This document shows, piece by piece, positions 19,745 through 29,929 of a stretch of 64,000 nt of DNA. Position 1 is the stretch's first letter. Every line of letters begins with the position of its first letter. The notes under the pieces were generated by a model. That model had not been told where the DNA came from and did not search any database. It saw only the letters and a program-made list of their open reading frames with translations. This DNA comes from Phlegmacium glaucopus (taxonomy: Eukaryota > Basidiomycota > Agaricomycetes > Agaricales > Cortinariaceae): positions 62,001 to 126,000 of the forward strand of contig MU130492.1 in the NCBI GenBank assembly GCA_015039465.1, in the 5' to 3' direction. The position numbers and the translations under genes are program-made.

Positions 19745-20929
19745 ATGCTATCTACCAGGAATAAGCGAAAAGTACCTAACTTGACTGTCGACGATGCCAA
19801 CGCGCTACTATGTACTCTGGCAGAGCTCCAGGAGCAGTTTGATGAGGAAGACGAAGATCTCCCAACAGGCCTCATCAGTGGACTTCAGCAGCTGCGTAAG
19901 AAGCTTGAAGTCATTCCGGCGCGTTGCCCTTGTTTGAAGTGTCTAACTCACTCTCGGCTGATTTTGTTTTCATTAGCACACTCCACTCACTAAATCACCA
20001 AAGTTGATGCTTTGACTCTGCTCCAAGTCAAAATTAAGAGCGGACCACTTCTCCTCTCCCCTGACGTGATGTCGGATATCAAAAGTTTGGGAGTCAACAT
20101 GAGGATGGCAGAGCTTTCCATGGAGACCTTAGTGAGCTGATAGGATTGGTTAAGCGTCACGTCTCTCTTGTGGTGAGTGAGCTTAGTGGTTTTTCAACGA
20201 CCCGTTCTTGAGACGTCCCATCAGACAGAAGCTGGTTGCCGAATCCTGATCAATATGATATTGCTTCGTGTCGTTTCCGCCATGTCGACGGATGAGACTG
20301 ATATGAATATTATTCCTGAGTTCCCAATCGCAAAGACTACATTTCCGAGTAATCTTTCTTCTAGGGGAGTGGTCGATTTGCTACTTACGAAGTTGCCATC
20401 GCGGTTCGCTCGTGAGATCATGATTTTCAGCTGTGATCTAGCCGGTTTTTTAACCTTTTCTCAGGCTATCTCCTTCTCGACCCGACGTCCCCCTTAGGGA
20501 ATCCCGAGGCCATTGATGGACCCATAACTTCCAACTTTTTGAAGCCAAACGAGATAATGTGCGAGCAGCCATTCCTCAAGCTGTAATGGCAGCAGCATCG
20601 CACTGTATGCAACATGGGTATGCACTTTTGTGAATAATTATATTGGTATACGCTATGTTGACTTCATCCTTCTAACCAAGCATACCCGTATTAAGAGGCT
20701 GTACGACGAGCGGCGAGCAATATTCCGTAAATGACGGCGGAGGTGGTCGTGTTGCATGTTCCGATGAATTTTCACTAGGCCAGCAGCTGGAAGGACCACC
20801 CTTGATTCTCGGCCTTCTTACTGACTGGGTATGTCCATCCTTTCTGGATAGTTTGAGTCAAGGTCTGACCAATTGTTCCAGGTGGACAATGCCACTGCAT
20901 ACGATCAAAAGTTCTTCACGTACAAATGA
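19745..20929 (+). CDS. Decaying multi-exon gene, PD-(D/E)XK-like
   Basis: A series of plus-strand exons. 19745-~19910 encodes MLSTRNKRKVPNLTVDDAN and acidic FDEEDEDLP. ~20003-20160 encodes LLQVKIKSGPLLLSPDVM and ELIGLVKRHVSLV. ~20213-20413 encodes CRILINMILLRVV and VVDLLLTKLPSRFA. ~20500-20613 encodes LFEAKRDNVRAAIPQAVMAA. 20680-20828 encodes LRGCTTSGEQ. 20881-20929 encodes VDNATAYDQKFFTYK. The spacing of Asp in VVDLL and Glu-x-Lys in FEAKRDN suggests a PD-(D/E)XK nuclease-like fold, as in an uncharacterised family I have seen in basidiomycetes. Frame shifts around 20100 and 20510 could not be removed by splicing, so it may be a pseudogene. Confidence 0.5.
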
Positions 20930-21252
20930 CGAATTTATCGTGATTCTGTGCTTAGTCCTTTCTTTGTTGGAGGTAGAGGAGCGAGGAATGAGTGCAGTGT
21001 ACTGTGTTTTTGCATATATATGATGAAATGCAGAGCAACAGCCTACGCAACATGAGCAAGTTCTTCAAACATCTCCCACGATTCCCATACCACCACTCCC
21101 TTCAAGTATCGGTCTGATGCATTCATGGCCCAAGGATGAGCCAGACCTTATGAGAGCGCGAATATAATGCGTTTATGGTCGGTGTCGAAGCAATTCGGGT
21201 CAGCCAGAAAGTTAAGGCGAAGGGAACAACACTTCAAGCTTTCCAGTGCAGT

Positions 21253-21480
21253 TAGATATCGGATTGCTGGGGGTCAGCAGCGAGAGACTTCTTACTCTCG
21301 GTTGTCATTTGGGTGTTGGGGCGACTGCGTTCCTCCATGAACATGGCGAGAATTCGGTCCTGGCGACGAATAGACTGAATGAGTTTATGGAATGATGCAG
21401 CTCCAAGATCGGCTTCGGTCATGGGCACAGGAGGTGGGGTTGTAAAGTGGGTCTGCTGTCCATTGCCAATGGTTAATAGT
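21253..21480 (-). CDS. Small ORF, unrecognised
   Basis: Reads ...PPPVPMTEADLGAASFHKLI and ends SKKSLAADPQQSDI with a stop. A hydrophilic helix QSIRRQDRILAMFMEERSR is visible. Codon usage looks genuine, but no neighbouring exon could be joined with confidence. It may be the last exon of a gene truncated by the segmental repeat that starts at 21550. Confidence 0.25.
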
Positions 21481-21549
21481 ACATTTCAGCGAGGGTGCGA
21501 CTTTTGCAATTATGACATCCTTATTCCAGAGTCTCACCGATAGGCTTGT

Positions 21550-22620
21550 CTTCACGTTACTAATATGTATCGCTCCGAGGCAATGTATGGAACAACTATA
21601 ATACGGGCAGAATATGGCTTTTTCATGTCGCAGAGAGAAAAAACTCATTATTATAAAAACCCTCATTTCGAATTTCTTTTCTTCCCTTACATTCGCATCA
21701 AGGCCTTTTTTTTTGGCCAAAAAGGTATCCTGCAAACCAACACAAAGTCGTATCTAATATTTTTCCACCCAGAAAATCTGAAACGCAGACGTGTTTCGAT
21801 CTGGAAACCTTGTGAGAAGACAGGCATTATAAAATTCAAAGCAAGAGAGTGTGGAAGAAGTTGTTGAAGGAGACTGTCAAACCTTCCAGCCCATAAAATT
21901 TGCTCCGCGACGTAGCCACTTAGAAGTAGAAATTCGTGTTAGAGGAATCTGACGGTGTTCGCGGCTGTTGTCAATCTAGATGAGGCATTTGTATATAGTC
22001 TCTCATGAATCGATTTATCTCGCTGTCATTACTCGCCTGAGACAATCAGCGGCCAAGGATTGAAAAATAGATTATGATGAAGTGGAGGTTATCGACTAGT
22101 AACGCACAATAAGCCTACTAGTCCCCTTGCACGACAAACCACCTCGGTTCCTCGAAATGCCCATGCTCAGCAAAATATTTCTTCAATTCTTCCACCTTGT
22201 CCGCACTAGGTATAAAACTGTCTTCGCGTCGCGTGCACTGCACGATTGCGATCGCGTTCCTCCCTTGGCTTTTCCCACCATAAACGACCCTGGATGCCAC
22301 TTGGTGTCGGTCAGTTTCCACTCCTTTGATCTTCCAACTTTCGAACTGGTATTTCCCAAATAAGCCCAACATGTATGTATCAAAGCTTGCTTCAACTTTC
22401 ATGTGATCTTTCTCGTCTTCCGGAGAGAGCTTTGGCTTGTGAGCGAACATAGCTTGGTTGTCGAGAAGGAAGCCCCAAATGACATAGCGGCGATAGTAGC
22501 GTAGACGAGGATTGACGAGTTGAGAGCGTGGGGTCTTAGATGCCATAGCTGGTCTTCGAGGTGAGCGGGCATGAAGATTCTCAGATAATGTGAATGCTAC
22601 GTACCTTTAGATGGGGTGCT
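21550..22620. repeat. Segmental repeat unit 2
   Basis: The second copy of the unit described at 17930. It begins with GTTACTAATATGTATCGC and includes the 142-aa gene. Confidence 0.7.
22118..22546 (-). CDS. Conserved small protein, copy 2 (unrecognised)
   Basis: 142 aa, a close paralogue of the proteins at 18389 and 24912. It has one extra Tyr in the RYYRRY motif and C-terminus EEPRWFVVQGD. All landmark segments (WGFLLDN, KLSPEDEKD, WKIKGVETD, AIAIVQCTRRED, KVEELKKYFAEHG) are kept. The overlapping upstream ATG is also retained. Confidence 0.6.
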   Translation of the reverse strand: MASKTPRSQLVNPRLRYYRRYVIWGFLLDNQAMFAHKPKLSPEDEKDHMKVEASFDTYMLGLFGKYQFESWKIKGVETDRHQVASRVVYGGKSQGRNAIAIVQCTRREDSFIPSADKVEELKKYFAEHGHFEEPRWFVVQGD

Positions 22621-23075
22621 TCAAGCTCTCCCACGATGTGGGTCAACTTTATACTAATACATCACATGATTCACTGTCTTCATGTTGTTGTTATCTCCGC
22701 TTCAATCATAATGATCTCCGACTAAGTCCGACAAAAGAGGTCCAGAAAATTTGAAAAAATTGGGGGTCAAAATTTTCTCCTCCAAAGTACAAAAGTGGCC
22801 ATAACTTGGCAACCAGAAACTTTGACGACAAAGCGACTTCAGATTTCAATTTCCCAGTCCATTTAGCACCTAAAAACAACATCATGTCTTTTTCTCCAGT
22901 GCTGCGTACCCCTTGATGCAAACAGCTGTTGCCACGGCCCACTTCAATGTTTGGGCAGCCACGATATTGAGGTGATACATTGATTCAAGTGAACTGTAGC
23001 GTGACTGCCTCATATCTTAGGTGATGACTATGCTAGTAATGCTACCCTCGTCCAGGGTTTCAACACTCCCTTAAG
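22621..23075. other. No gene seen
   Basis: Unique-looking intergenic DNA, with an unremarkable 78-codon ORF on the minus strand (22706-22942). No repeat match within the window. Confidence 0.25.
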
Positions 23076-23517
23076 AGGCCCCGGGAAGCTCCTGATAGTT
23101 GGTGTCCGCGAAATCACCCAAATCGCCCTCAAATGCACAAATTTTTGGGCCTCAAATACACAAATTCGAACAGACGTGGTCATGTGACATTCTAAAAAGG
23201 CAATTTTTATTTTTCCCCCCTGCGGACTTCGTATTTTGCGCTCCTCGACTCTTCTAACAAGGAAAGCAAACTGTCACCGTTGCAACTTCCATTATAGCCT
23301 CATGTAGCAGTTGGACTTAGTGATTAAATAATGAGCCGCAGTTCTACTTAATTTGTCCTGACTTGGCAACAATCTGCCCTCAAATACCCAAATTTTCGGA
23401 CAAAGACCCACCAAAAGTATCCTCAAATACCCAAATTTGTGGACACAGATTTGATGATTTTTAGGCCTCAAATACCCAAATTCGCGGACACCACCCATCA
23501 GGAGCTTCCCGGGGCCT
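23076..23517. mobile_element. MITE with 8-bp TSD
   Basis: 442 bp, with ~45-bp terminal inverted repeats starting AGGCCCCGGGAAGCTCCTGA and an exact 8-bp duplication CCCTTAAG at 23068-23075 and 23518-23525. The interior contains several CCTCAAATACCCAAATT-like units in both arms, which gives it strong foldback potential. Non-coding. The 8-bp duplication fits hAT, P or KDZ-type transposition; the superfamily is unresolved. Confidence 0.75.
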
Positions 23518-23599
23518 CCCTTAAGCAATCACAGATATATGGCCCTGAATGATCAGTTTAGGCCTTTTTGACCGTATAGTAAGTACATTGGAGTTTCTT

Positions 23600-24142
23600 T
23601 CAATTTGTAGTTGATTTATGGTGTTTTTTTTTGAAATTTTGTAAGTAACTCAGCCACAATGAATTCGTATGAAAGAGAAGAAAGGAGTAAGTATTCCTGA
23701 GCATCTGGATGGTTAAAAGTGTTTTCAGCAATAAAAGGAAATGAAATGAAAGCCTGAGACAAAGGTCGGAACACTTGAGGAGAAACCTGGCACAGAGAAA
23801 AGAGCTCGTTGGGATCCTTGCCAGTCTGGCATTACCACCCGACCCTATCCCTCCCTGCTGGGCACTGACAATCTCACCGCGGTCCTCCTTGGGTCGCTCC
23901 CATTCATAGATTGCCTTGCCCACTTTATCAACAACATCCCTCACAACACCCCCAACTCTCACAACACCCCCAACTCTCACATTGTTCAGCACGTCTCCAA
24001 CGGTGTCGCTAACGTCTTTCAGAATACCTCTAATATCGTCGGCGGCAGTATCTGTCACAGTGTTTTCAACACTCCTGCCAAATTTGTTTACTTCACGGAA
24101 AATTCCGTCGAAAAATCCTGGTTCATCGGACTCACTTGTCAT
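23600..24142 (-). CDS. Small acidic helical protein, unrecognised
   Basis: 180 codons open. The N-terminal ~110 residues are plausible protein: MTSESDEPGFFDGIFREVNK, an amphipathic region with repeated Val/Asp (ILKDVSDTVGDVLNNV), and a short in-frame tandem duplication VRVGGVVRVGGVVRD caused by an 18-nt DNA repeat. The C-terminal 60 residues are hydrophobic/Lys-rich and look like translated non-coding DNA, so a splice donor near residue 105-110 is likely. No domain recognised. Confidence 0.4.
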   Translation of the reverse strand: MTSESDEPGFFDGIFREVNKFGRSVENTVTDTAADDIRGILKDVSDTVGDVLNNVRVGGVVRVGGVVRDVVDKVGKAIYEWERPKEDRGEIVSAQQGGIGSGGNARLARIPTSSFLCARFLLKCSDLCLRLSFHFLLLLKTLLTIQMLRNTYSFLLFHTNSLWLSYLQNFKKKHHKSTTN

Positions 24143-24167
24143 CGTAGCTCATGATTATGGTTTGGAT

Positions 24168-24377
24168 AAGTTCACGGAGGGATATGAGAACTTGACTCCG
24201 ATCTTCTTGTGGGTCGTTATCGAGATGGAATCCCATCCCACTCACTCATACGTATCTGTTATCTGCATTGGACAAGGCAATTGGGAAGATGGATTGGTGA
24301 ACATTCCTTACGTTATTAATATGTACCCTGGAGTCCAAGTTAATGTATGGAACAACTATTATACCAGCAAGCTATAG
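24168..24377 (+). pseudogene. 3' fragment of unidentified gene X
   Basis: Reads IEMESHPTHSYVSVICIGQ and ends VNVWNNYYTSKL followed by a stop. The same sequence occurs in decayed form at 11836-11988 and from 12536. It lies tail-to-tail with the small-protein gene at 24912. Only the C-terminus is present. Function unknown. Confidence 0.35.
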
Positions 24378-25395
24378 CTTTTTCATGTCGCAGAGAGAAG
24401 AAACTTATTACTATTACTATTACTATTATTATTATTATAAAGGCTTGCATTTTTTTCTCCCCTACATTCGCACCAAGGCCTTTTTTTGGCCAAAAAGGTA
24501 TCCTGCAAACCAATACAAAACCGTATCGAATCCTTTTCCATCCTGAAACGCAGACGTATTTCGATCTGGAAACCTTGTGAGAAGACAGGCATTATAAAAT
24601 TCAAAGCAATAGCAAGAGAGTGTGGAAGAAGTTGTTTAAGGAGACTGTCAAACCTTCCAGCCCATAAAATTTGCTCCGCAACGTGGCCACTTATTAGAAG
24701 TAAACATTCGTGTTTGGACGAATCTGACGGTGTTCACCGCTGTTGGTGGTCAATCTAGATGAGGCATTTGTAGATAGTCTTTCATGAATCGATTTATCTC
24801 GCTGTCATTACTCGCCTGAGACAACTTGAATCAGCGGCCAAGGATTGAAAAATCACGAGCAAAATAGATTATGATGAAGGGGTTATCGACTAATAAGGCA
24901 CAATAAGCCTACTAGTCCCCTCGCACAACAAACCACCCCGGTTCCTCGAAATGCCCATGCTCAGCAAAATATTTCTTCAATTCTTCCACCTTGTCCGCAC
25001 TGGGTATAAAACTGTCTTCGCGTCGGGTGCACTGCACAATCGCGATCGCGTTCCTTTTCCCAGCACAAACGACGCTGGGTGCCACTTGATCTGGGTCAGT
25101 TTCCACTCCCTTAATCTTCCAACTTTCAAACCGCAATTTCCCAAACACGCTCAACATGTATGTATCAAAGCTTGCTTCAACTTTCATGTGATCTTTCTCG
25201 TCTTCCGGAGAGAGCTTTGGCTTGCGAGCGAACATAGCTTGGTTGTCGAGAAGGAAGCCCCAAATGACATAGCGGCGATAGCGTAGACGAGGATTGACGA
25301 GTTGAGAGCGTGGGGTCTTAGATGCCATAGCTGGTCTTCGAGGTGAGCGGGCATGAAGATTCTCAGATAATGTGAACGCTGCGTACCTTTAGATG
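24335..25395. repeat. Segmental repeat unit 3
   Basis: The third copy of the unit, with an expanded ATTACT/ATT microsatellite at about 24405-24440 in the polypyrimidine region. Confidence 0.7.
24912..25328 (-). CDS. Conserved small protein, copy 3 (unrecognised)
   Basis: 138 aa, the third paralogue. It is shorter by a small deletion (GKSQGRNA reduced to GKRNA) that keeps the frame. In-frame length changes and mostly conservative substitutions across the three copies suggest constraint on the protein. Confidence 0.6.
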   Translation of the reverse strand: MASKTPRSQLVNPRLRYRRYVIWGFLLDNQAMFARKPKLSPEDEKDHMKVEASFDTYMLSVFGKLRFESWKIKGVETDPDQVAPSVVCAGKRNAIAIVQCTRREDSFIPSADKVEELKKYFAEHGHFEEPGWFVVRGD

Positions 25396-25473
25396 GGCGT
25401 ATGTAGAAAGGTATTTTGAGAGTCCGCCTGATGTGCTCAGTTACGTTTTGACTGCTTATTCGACCCTCCAAAA

Positions 25474-25695
25474 TTCTCGGAATCTCGAGACCTATACGCT
25501 CTCTATTGCGAGACCTTCTGGGAGCTCCTGGACCTGCCTAAAGTTGTCCTGTATTCCCCCTTTACCCTGTGGATGCCACCAATCATCAAAAAAAAGGAAT
25601 TGATGCTTAGGGAACGTTTTGAAAAGCTGGAACTCGACTTCAATGAAGAACCGTATTACGAGCAAGAATCAATGGATTCCTACAGTCTAACTTGA
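25474..25695 (+). other. Orphan coding-like exon
   Basis: A continuous plus-strand frame reads LYALYCETFWELLDLPKVVL, then FTLWMPPIIKKKELMLRERF and EEPYYEQESMDSYSLT before a stop. Composition and codon use look like real protein. I do not recognise it and found no partner exons. Confidence 0.3.
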
Positions 25696-25879
25696 AGCAG
25701 GTTTTAAAGAAAGTACCCCTCGCTTATCCCCAGCCGGGTAAGAAGGCTAAAATGGAAGGCGAAAGCTTGATTTGACGGGAATTCTCTACATTCTCTTTAA
25801 AAGGAAGAAGCTTCTCGAACGCGCAGGTAGTTCCCCTTAAACTTTGTGTGCACTTGACATTAAGTGGTATAATACTGGT

Positions 25880-26160
25880 ATTTATAGAGAAGGAAAGCGA
25901 AAAGATCGGGAGGGGGGTGATGGTGGTACGAACAAGTACGAAGATTTTATCCTATCACTTTTTCCTCGTACCACGAGTTGTACGACCCTGGGCCATTTTA
26001 TTATTGGAGTACAAAATTGAAAATGTTGAGTCTCGAGATGGTAAACTATCTCATTCAAGTAAAAATAAGAAGCTGGTCCGTTAACCAAATAAGACCAAAT
26101 TCAGGCCTTGTATGTATTGTCCTTGCCTTCAACACTACGAAACTCGTTTCTTACGCGCCA
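25880..26160 (+). promoter_or_regulatory. Recurrent upstream module of kinase 1
   Basis: Contains GTGATGGTGGTACGAA, CACTTTTTCCT, a TACCACGAGTTGTA block, GGAGTACAAAATTGAAAATG and ACCAAATTCAGGCC. Versions recur before kinase 2 (28640-28710 and 37021-37130, split by a transposon), around the gypsy element (42797-42900 and 51001-51190), and at the window end (63845-64000). It may carry the kinase promoter. No experimental evidence. Confidence 0.45.
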
Positions 26161-28411
26161 ATGCTGAACAATCTCGCGGAATCTAATATATACTCTAGTA
26201 GAAATGCGATCAAGGCCGATCTGGAAAATGAAATCGTCTACAATGACGCGACCGTGTTCAAGCGTCTGCGCGTTGATCAAGTTGACGATACTTTCGTCTC
26301 AATGTGCGCAGCATCCTTCAAAGCTAAGAATACGGAGGATATCAGTATTTTAAAGGAATTGGTAGAACAAGCTTCACAGAAGACGCTTGATCACTTGGAA
26401 GCCGAAGAGATCTGGGATAAGGCCAACGATAAAAACAAGGAGAAGAGTGGTAATCGTGGATCAGTAGAAGAGAAAAAAATGTATGCACCCTTGGTATGCA
26501 ATATTCTTCGCCAATTTTCCCTCCTATACTCAGTCTTCTTTATTTCAGGTGCGGTTGTTCAGCTATATAGCCAACTTCGGTCAAACTGCCACACCCCGTG
26601 AATTCCGGAAGACAAACAGCATGCTCAAAGCGGACGAGCCTCACACATTTGGCTTCCCCAGCTGCAGTCCCGACATCACAGTTTCCCCGCATGGAGTAGA
26701 GGCATTCAAGTCCAAATTATGGTGCCATAGAGATGCTTTCGGTGAAGTAAAGCCCACAAAGAACCAAGGACCGTACTCTGGGATGTCAGACACAATACCC
26801 GTAATCGTAACTCAATCTGCTGACTACGCGCGCCTCTTCATGTCCGCTCGACCTTTCATGCTCTTCTGTGTAGGCATCTTGATCTTTGGAACAGAATTCT
26901 GTGTTGCAATTTTTGATCGCGGTGGAGTCACACTTTCCCCCGCCTACGATATGTTCGAACATACGGAGACCTTTATTCGCGTTGTGCGGAGCATTGCGTG
27001 CAACCTATCGATCGTGGAATTAGGCTTCGATCCTACAGTTCGCGTTTTGACTGATGAGGAGACTCAGAGACTCACTGGGAACTCGAAGTACCCATCTGCC
27101 GTGATTTCGTCCTGTGGCAGTGACCCTCGTGAATGGTGCACTATTGGGCCTCCAATGTGGACATCTTTATCTTTATTGGGTCGTGGCACTAATGTCCGGC
27201 GTGTTCGTGCGTATGCTTTGAGTGTCAATCAGAATCCAATCTTGCATGGGGACGAGATGATCATGAAGACGGCATGGCGCAGCAGTGCCAGAACTTCGGA
27301 GTCCGATATCTACTCAGTAATCGGTAATCGTCCTGAAGGACTAGCGAAGTTCATATGCGGTGGTGATGTTAGGTATGCTAGAAATCCCATCACTGTGAAG
27401 AATATGCGTAGTCAAGCCGTCCATGATTTGGATGCCGATCCTCCAACGGCCGTTCTCCATCGTCTCATTCTTGGTACAGTCGGCCGTCCCTTATGGGAGT
27501 ACACGTCAGAGAGTGATCTGCTAAGTGGATTCCGTGATGCCATCCAAGGTAAACTGCTTCTTAAAATCAGTTTAATCATTTCTCATTATCTTACAGCACA
27601 CAAGTCGCTATGTGATCAAGGTATCCTCCATCGCGACATCAGTGCTGGTAACTTGATGCTAATCGAGGCTCAAGATACTGAACTCCGAGGCTTCATTACT
27701 GACTTGGATTTTGCTCGTATTGAACGCTCCACTGTCGAAACGGCAGAAAGGACTGTAGAAGGCCCCGCTATCCCACAAAAGAAATATGCCGACCAAAGGG
27801 GGTCTTATACAACAACAGAGTTCGCAATTAGCAAGCACACCACCTTTCAATCTACAGTGACGATTAAGAGAGGCGCAGGTATAACGGTATGCGACCTTTA
27901 GGCAGAAACATTTTTTCTCTGGTTGAAAATGTCTTCATAGGGAACAGCTCAATTCATGAGCCGGCGCATCTTGTTGCAGGCCTTTACTAATGCTACCATA
28001 CGTGTCGTGCACGAAGCAAGCGATGACATCGAATCGTTTATTTGGGTACTCTCGTACTCCGTCATGCGCAATATTTACCGCCGGGCTTCCAACCATTCAG
28101 CGTCGAAAGAAGTCAAGGACGAGTGCAAAAGCTTACGAGACACGTTTAATCTAGCCTTCGGTCAAACCACTCCCAAAGCCATCGCTGCTCAAAGGCATAG
28201 TCTGTCTGATTGCCTGATTTTTTCAACATATTCTGATCTCAGAAACATACTCACAAGCTTCATGAGCGACGCTCTTAAATCTCTTTTCGGAGATCTCGCG
28301 GACCTTATGCACTGCGTTAATTCCAGATCCAACCCAATCCCTTTGACCCACGACGCTCTTCTTACAGTGGTTAACAAAACCATCGATAGTTTGCCTAAGA
28401 AAATTAAATAG
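26161..28411 (+). CDS. FunK1-type protein kinase, copy 1
   Basis: Four exons (26161-26493, 26549-27548, 27597-27886, 27941-28411) with GT-AG introns of 55, 48 and 54 nt, all in phase, giving 697 aa. N-lobe: candidate ATP-binding Lys in DEMIMKTAWR. Catalytic loop ILHRDISAGN. Metal-binding Asp in FITDLDFARI. C-lobe HEASDDIESFIWVLSY is diagnostic for the fungal FunK1 family of Ser/Thr-kinase-like proteins. Substrate unknown. The start used is the first ATG of the conserved block (MLNNLAES); the upstream ATG used by copy 2 has been lost here. Introns 1 and 2 have no stop in frame, hence deceptively long ORFs. Confidence 0.85.
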
Positions 28412-28717
28412 TTACCTCCTTGCCTATAAATTTGCAATGGAATGTCGCAGTCTGACGTTTGTGATTATGTTACATGTAGAACTCCAAGTCTAGGAGATGT
28501 GTATCTTGTTTTATCTTTCACTTACTTCATTACTCATGATCAGTCCCATTGACCACTATCAGTGGGCTAATAAAATAGTTATTATATCGGTGACTGAGTC
28601 ACTTTAACTAAATCCAGGGTTAATATTCTAACACATTTGATTACCGGAGTACAAAACTGAAAATGTTGAGTCTCGAGATAGACAAAACTTGGAAGAAACT
28701 TGGTAAACTATAGGGTC

Positions 28718-28786
28718 GTGACTATCCTGTATATGAAAACTTCGATTCGATATCGCAGGATTTCCCCTTCATATACAGACAGTCAC
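28718..28786. repeat. Imperfect hairpin
   Basis: GACTATCCTGTATATGAA and TTCATATACAGACAGTC form ~17-bp arms around a ~33-nt loop. It lies immediately left of the Plavaka-like element end (28791), in the split upstream module of kinase 2. It could be a small foldback repeat or insertion-site feature. Confidence 0.5.
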
Positions 28787-29929
28787 CGGTCTACACCACC
28801 AAACCTGCCAGACGTCTCCGTGATATCAGGCCGAGCTGATTAAGATGATGTGAGGTCGGAGTCAAAATGAGCCGTTGAGAGGCTCCTGAGGATGTGCTCA
28901 TCTGAGAATTTTAAATCATTTCCTGATTGGTATAACTTGAGTAGATCCGGCTGGATGTCCCCACAATGTTGCCAACTCAACTTGTTGATACTTCCTTCAG
29001 ATGTCATTGAGAGCTTGGACTAAGGTCAACAGCACATTGACCATCTGTAGCTTCCGAGGCTCTTTCCCGTTCACATAATAATACAAATATCTTCAGGCTT
29101 TCTTAACGTTGCACAGTTTAAATGAAAGGCACAAGCGTATCCATTGCAGACGAACTACCAACTTTCTAAGCTATGAATTACTAAGGATTACCTTGAAGAC
29201 AGGACAAAGCATTAGCATGATATATGGAATGTAAAGAGAAAAAGAACACACCAGAATCCAACCCTTTACACAAAAAAAAAAAGAAACTGCAAGTTAGTGA
29301 CATGGAAAGGACCATCTAATAAATTGTCCAAAGTACAAGAGCATGAGCAACATGAGAAACGGACACAGGTGTCCCGAAAAATGTGACGACAGGTCACGAA
29401 AGAAGCCATGCCAGAGAACACAGTACATGCACTGTATAAGTTCCGTGGCGCCATTACGCAGAATAGCTGGAGACCTCGAGAAGGAAATAAAATACACAGA
29501 AAGACATGAGAAAATGAGTGTAAGGGCGAAGATGAAGAGAAGCAACAAAACTGGTTGTGCAAAGACGAACTTCAACAAGTCAATTCAAACTCCGAATATT
29601 GTTCACGTGCAATCAACGACGCGTCGAAACGTGCAGATATAATTGTTTCCGTTTTGCTTCCGTCCTCAAGCAAGCAGCCTGGATTGGCAGATCGGCCAAT
29701 ATCCGGTTCTTTGCTAAAGGCCAGCTCTGTCAGTCGCACTTTTTGGGATTTGTTGCCGTATGGTAAGCATGACTTCTTCTCCTTACACCAACCACTGTAC
29801 TTTTAAACGGGCTCAATCTTTTCCTTTGACCTGGCAGAATTTGTTAAATTGTATTCGGATTCCAGGGATGGGTATTTTATGCTAGGATTCCGCTCAGCAG
29901 ATCCTTATCGGAGTTCATCTGCAGCAGTA

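Noticed and set aside
26494..26548. Treating the long ORFs at 25978-26601 and 26483-27901 as separate genes
   Set aside because: A 55-nt GT-AG intron joins them in phase, and the paralogue at 37131-39397 has the same structure.
28710..28790. Taking the hairpin at 28718-28786 as the left terminus of the Plavaka-like element
   Set aside because: The matching inverted repeat of the right end (37020) starts at 28791 and is flanked by the same dinucleotide; the hairpin has no partner on the right.
29266..29642. Overlapping ORFs at 29.3-29.6 kb as accessory genes of the Plavaka-like element
   Set aside because: Low-complexity frames on both strands without splice context or motifs; the spliced gene at 29930-31325 accounts for the coding signal on that side.
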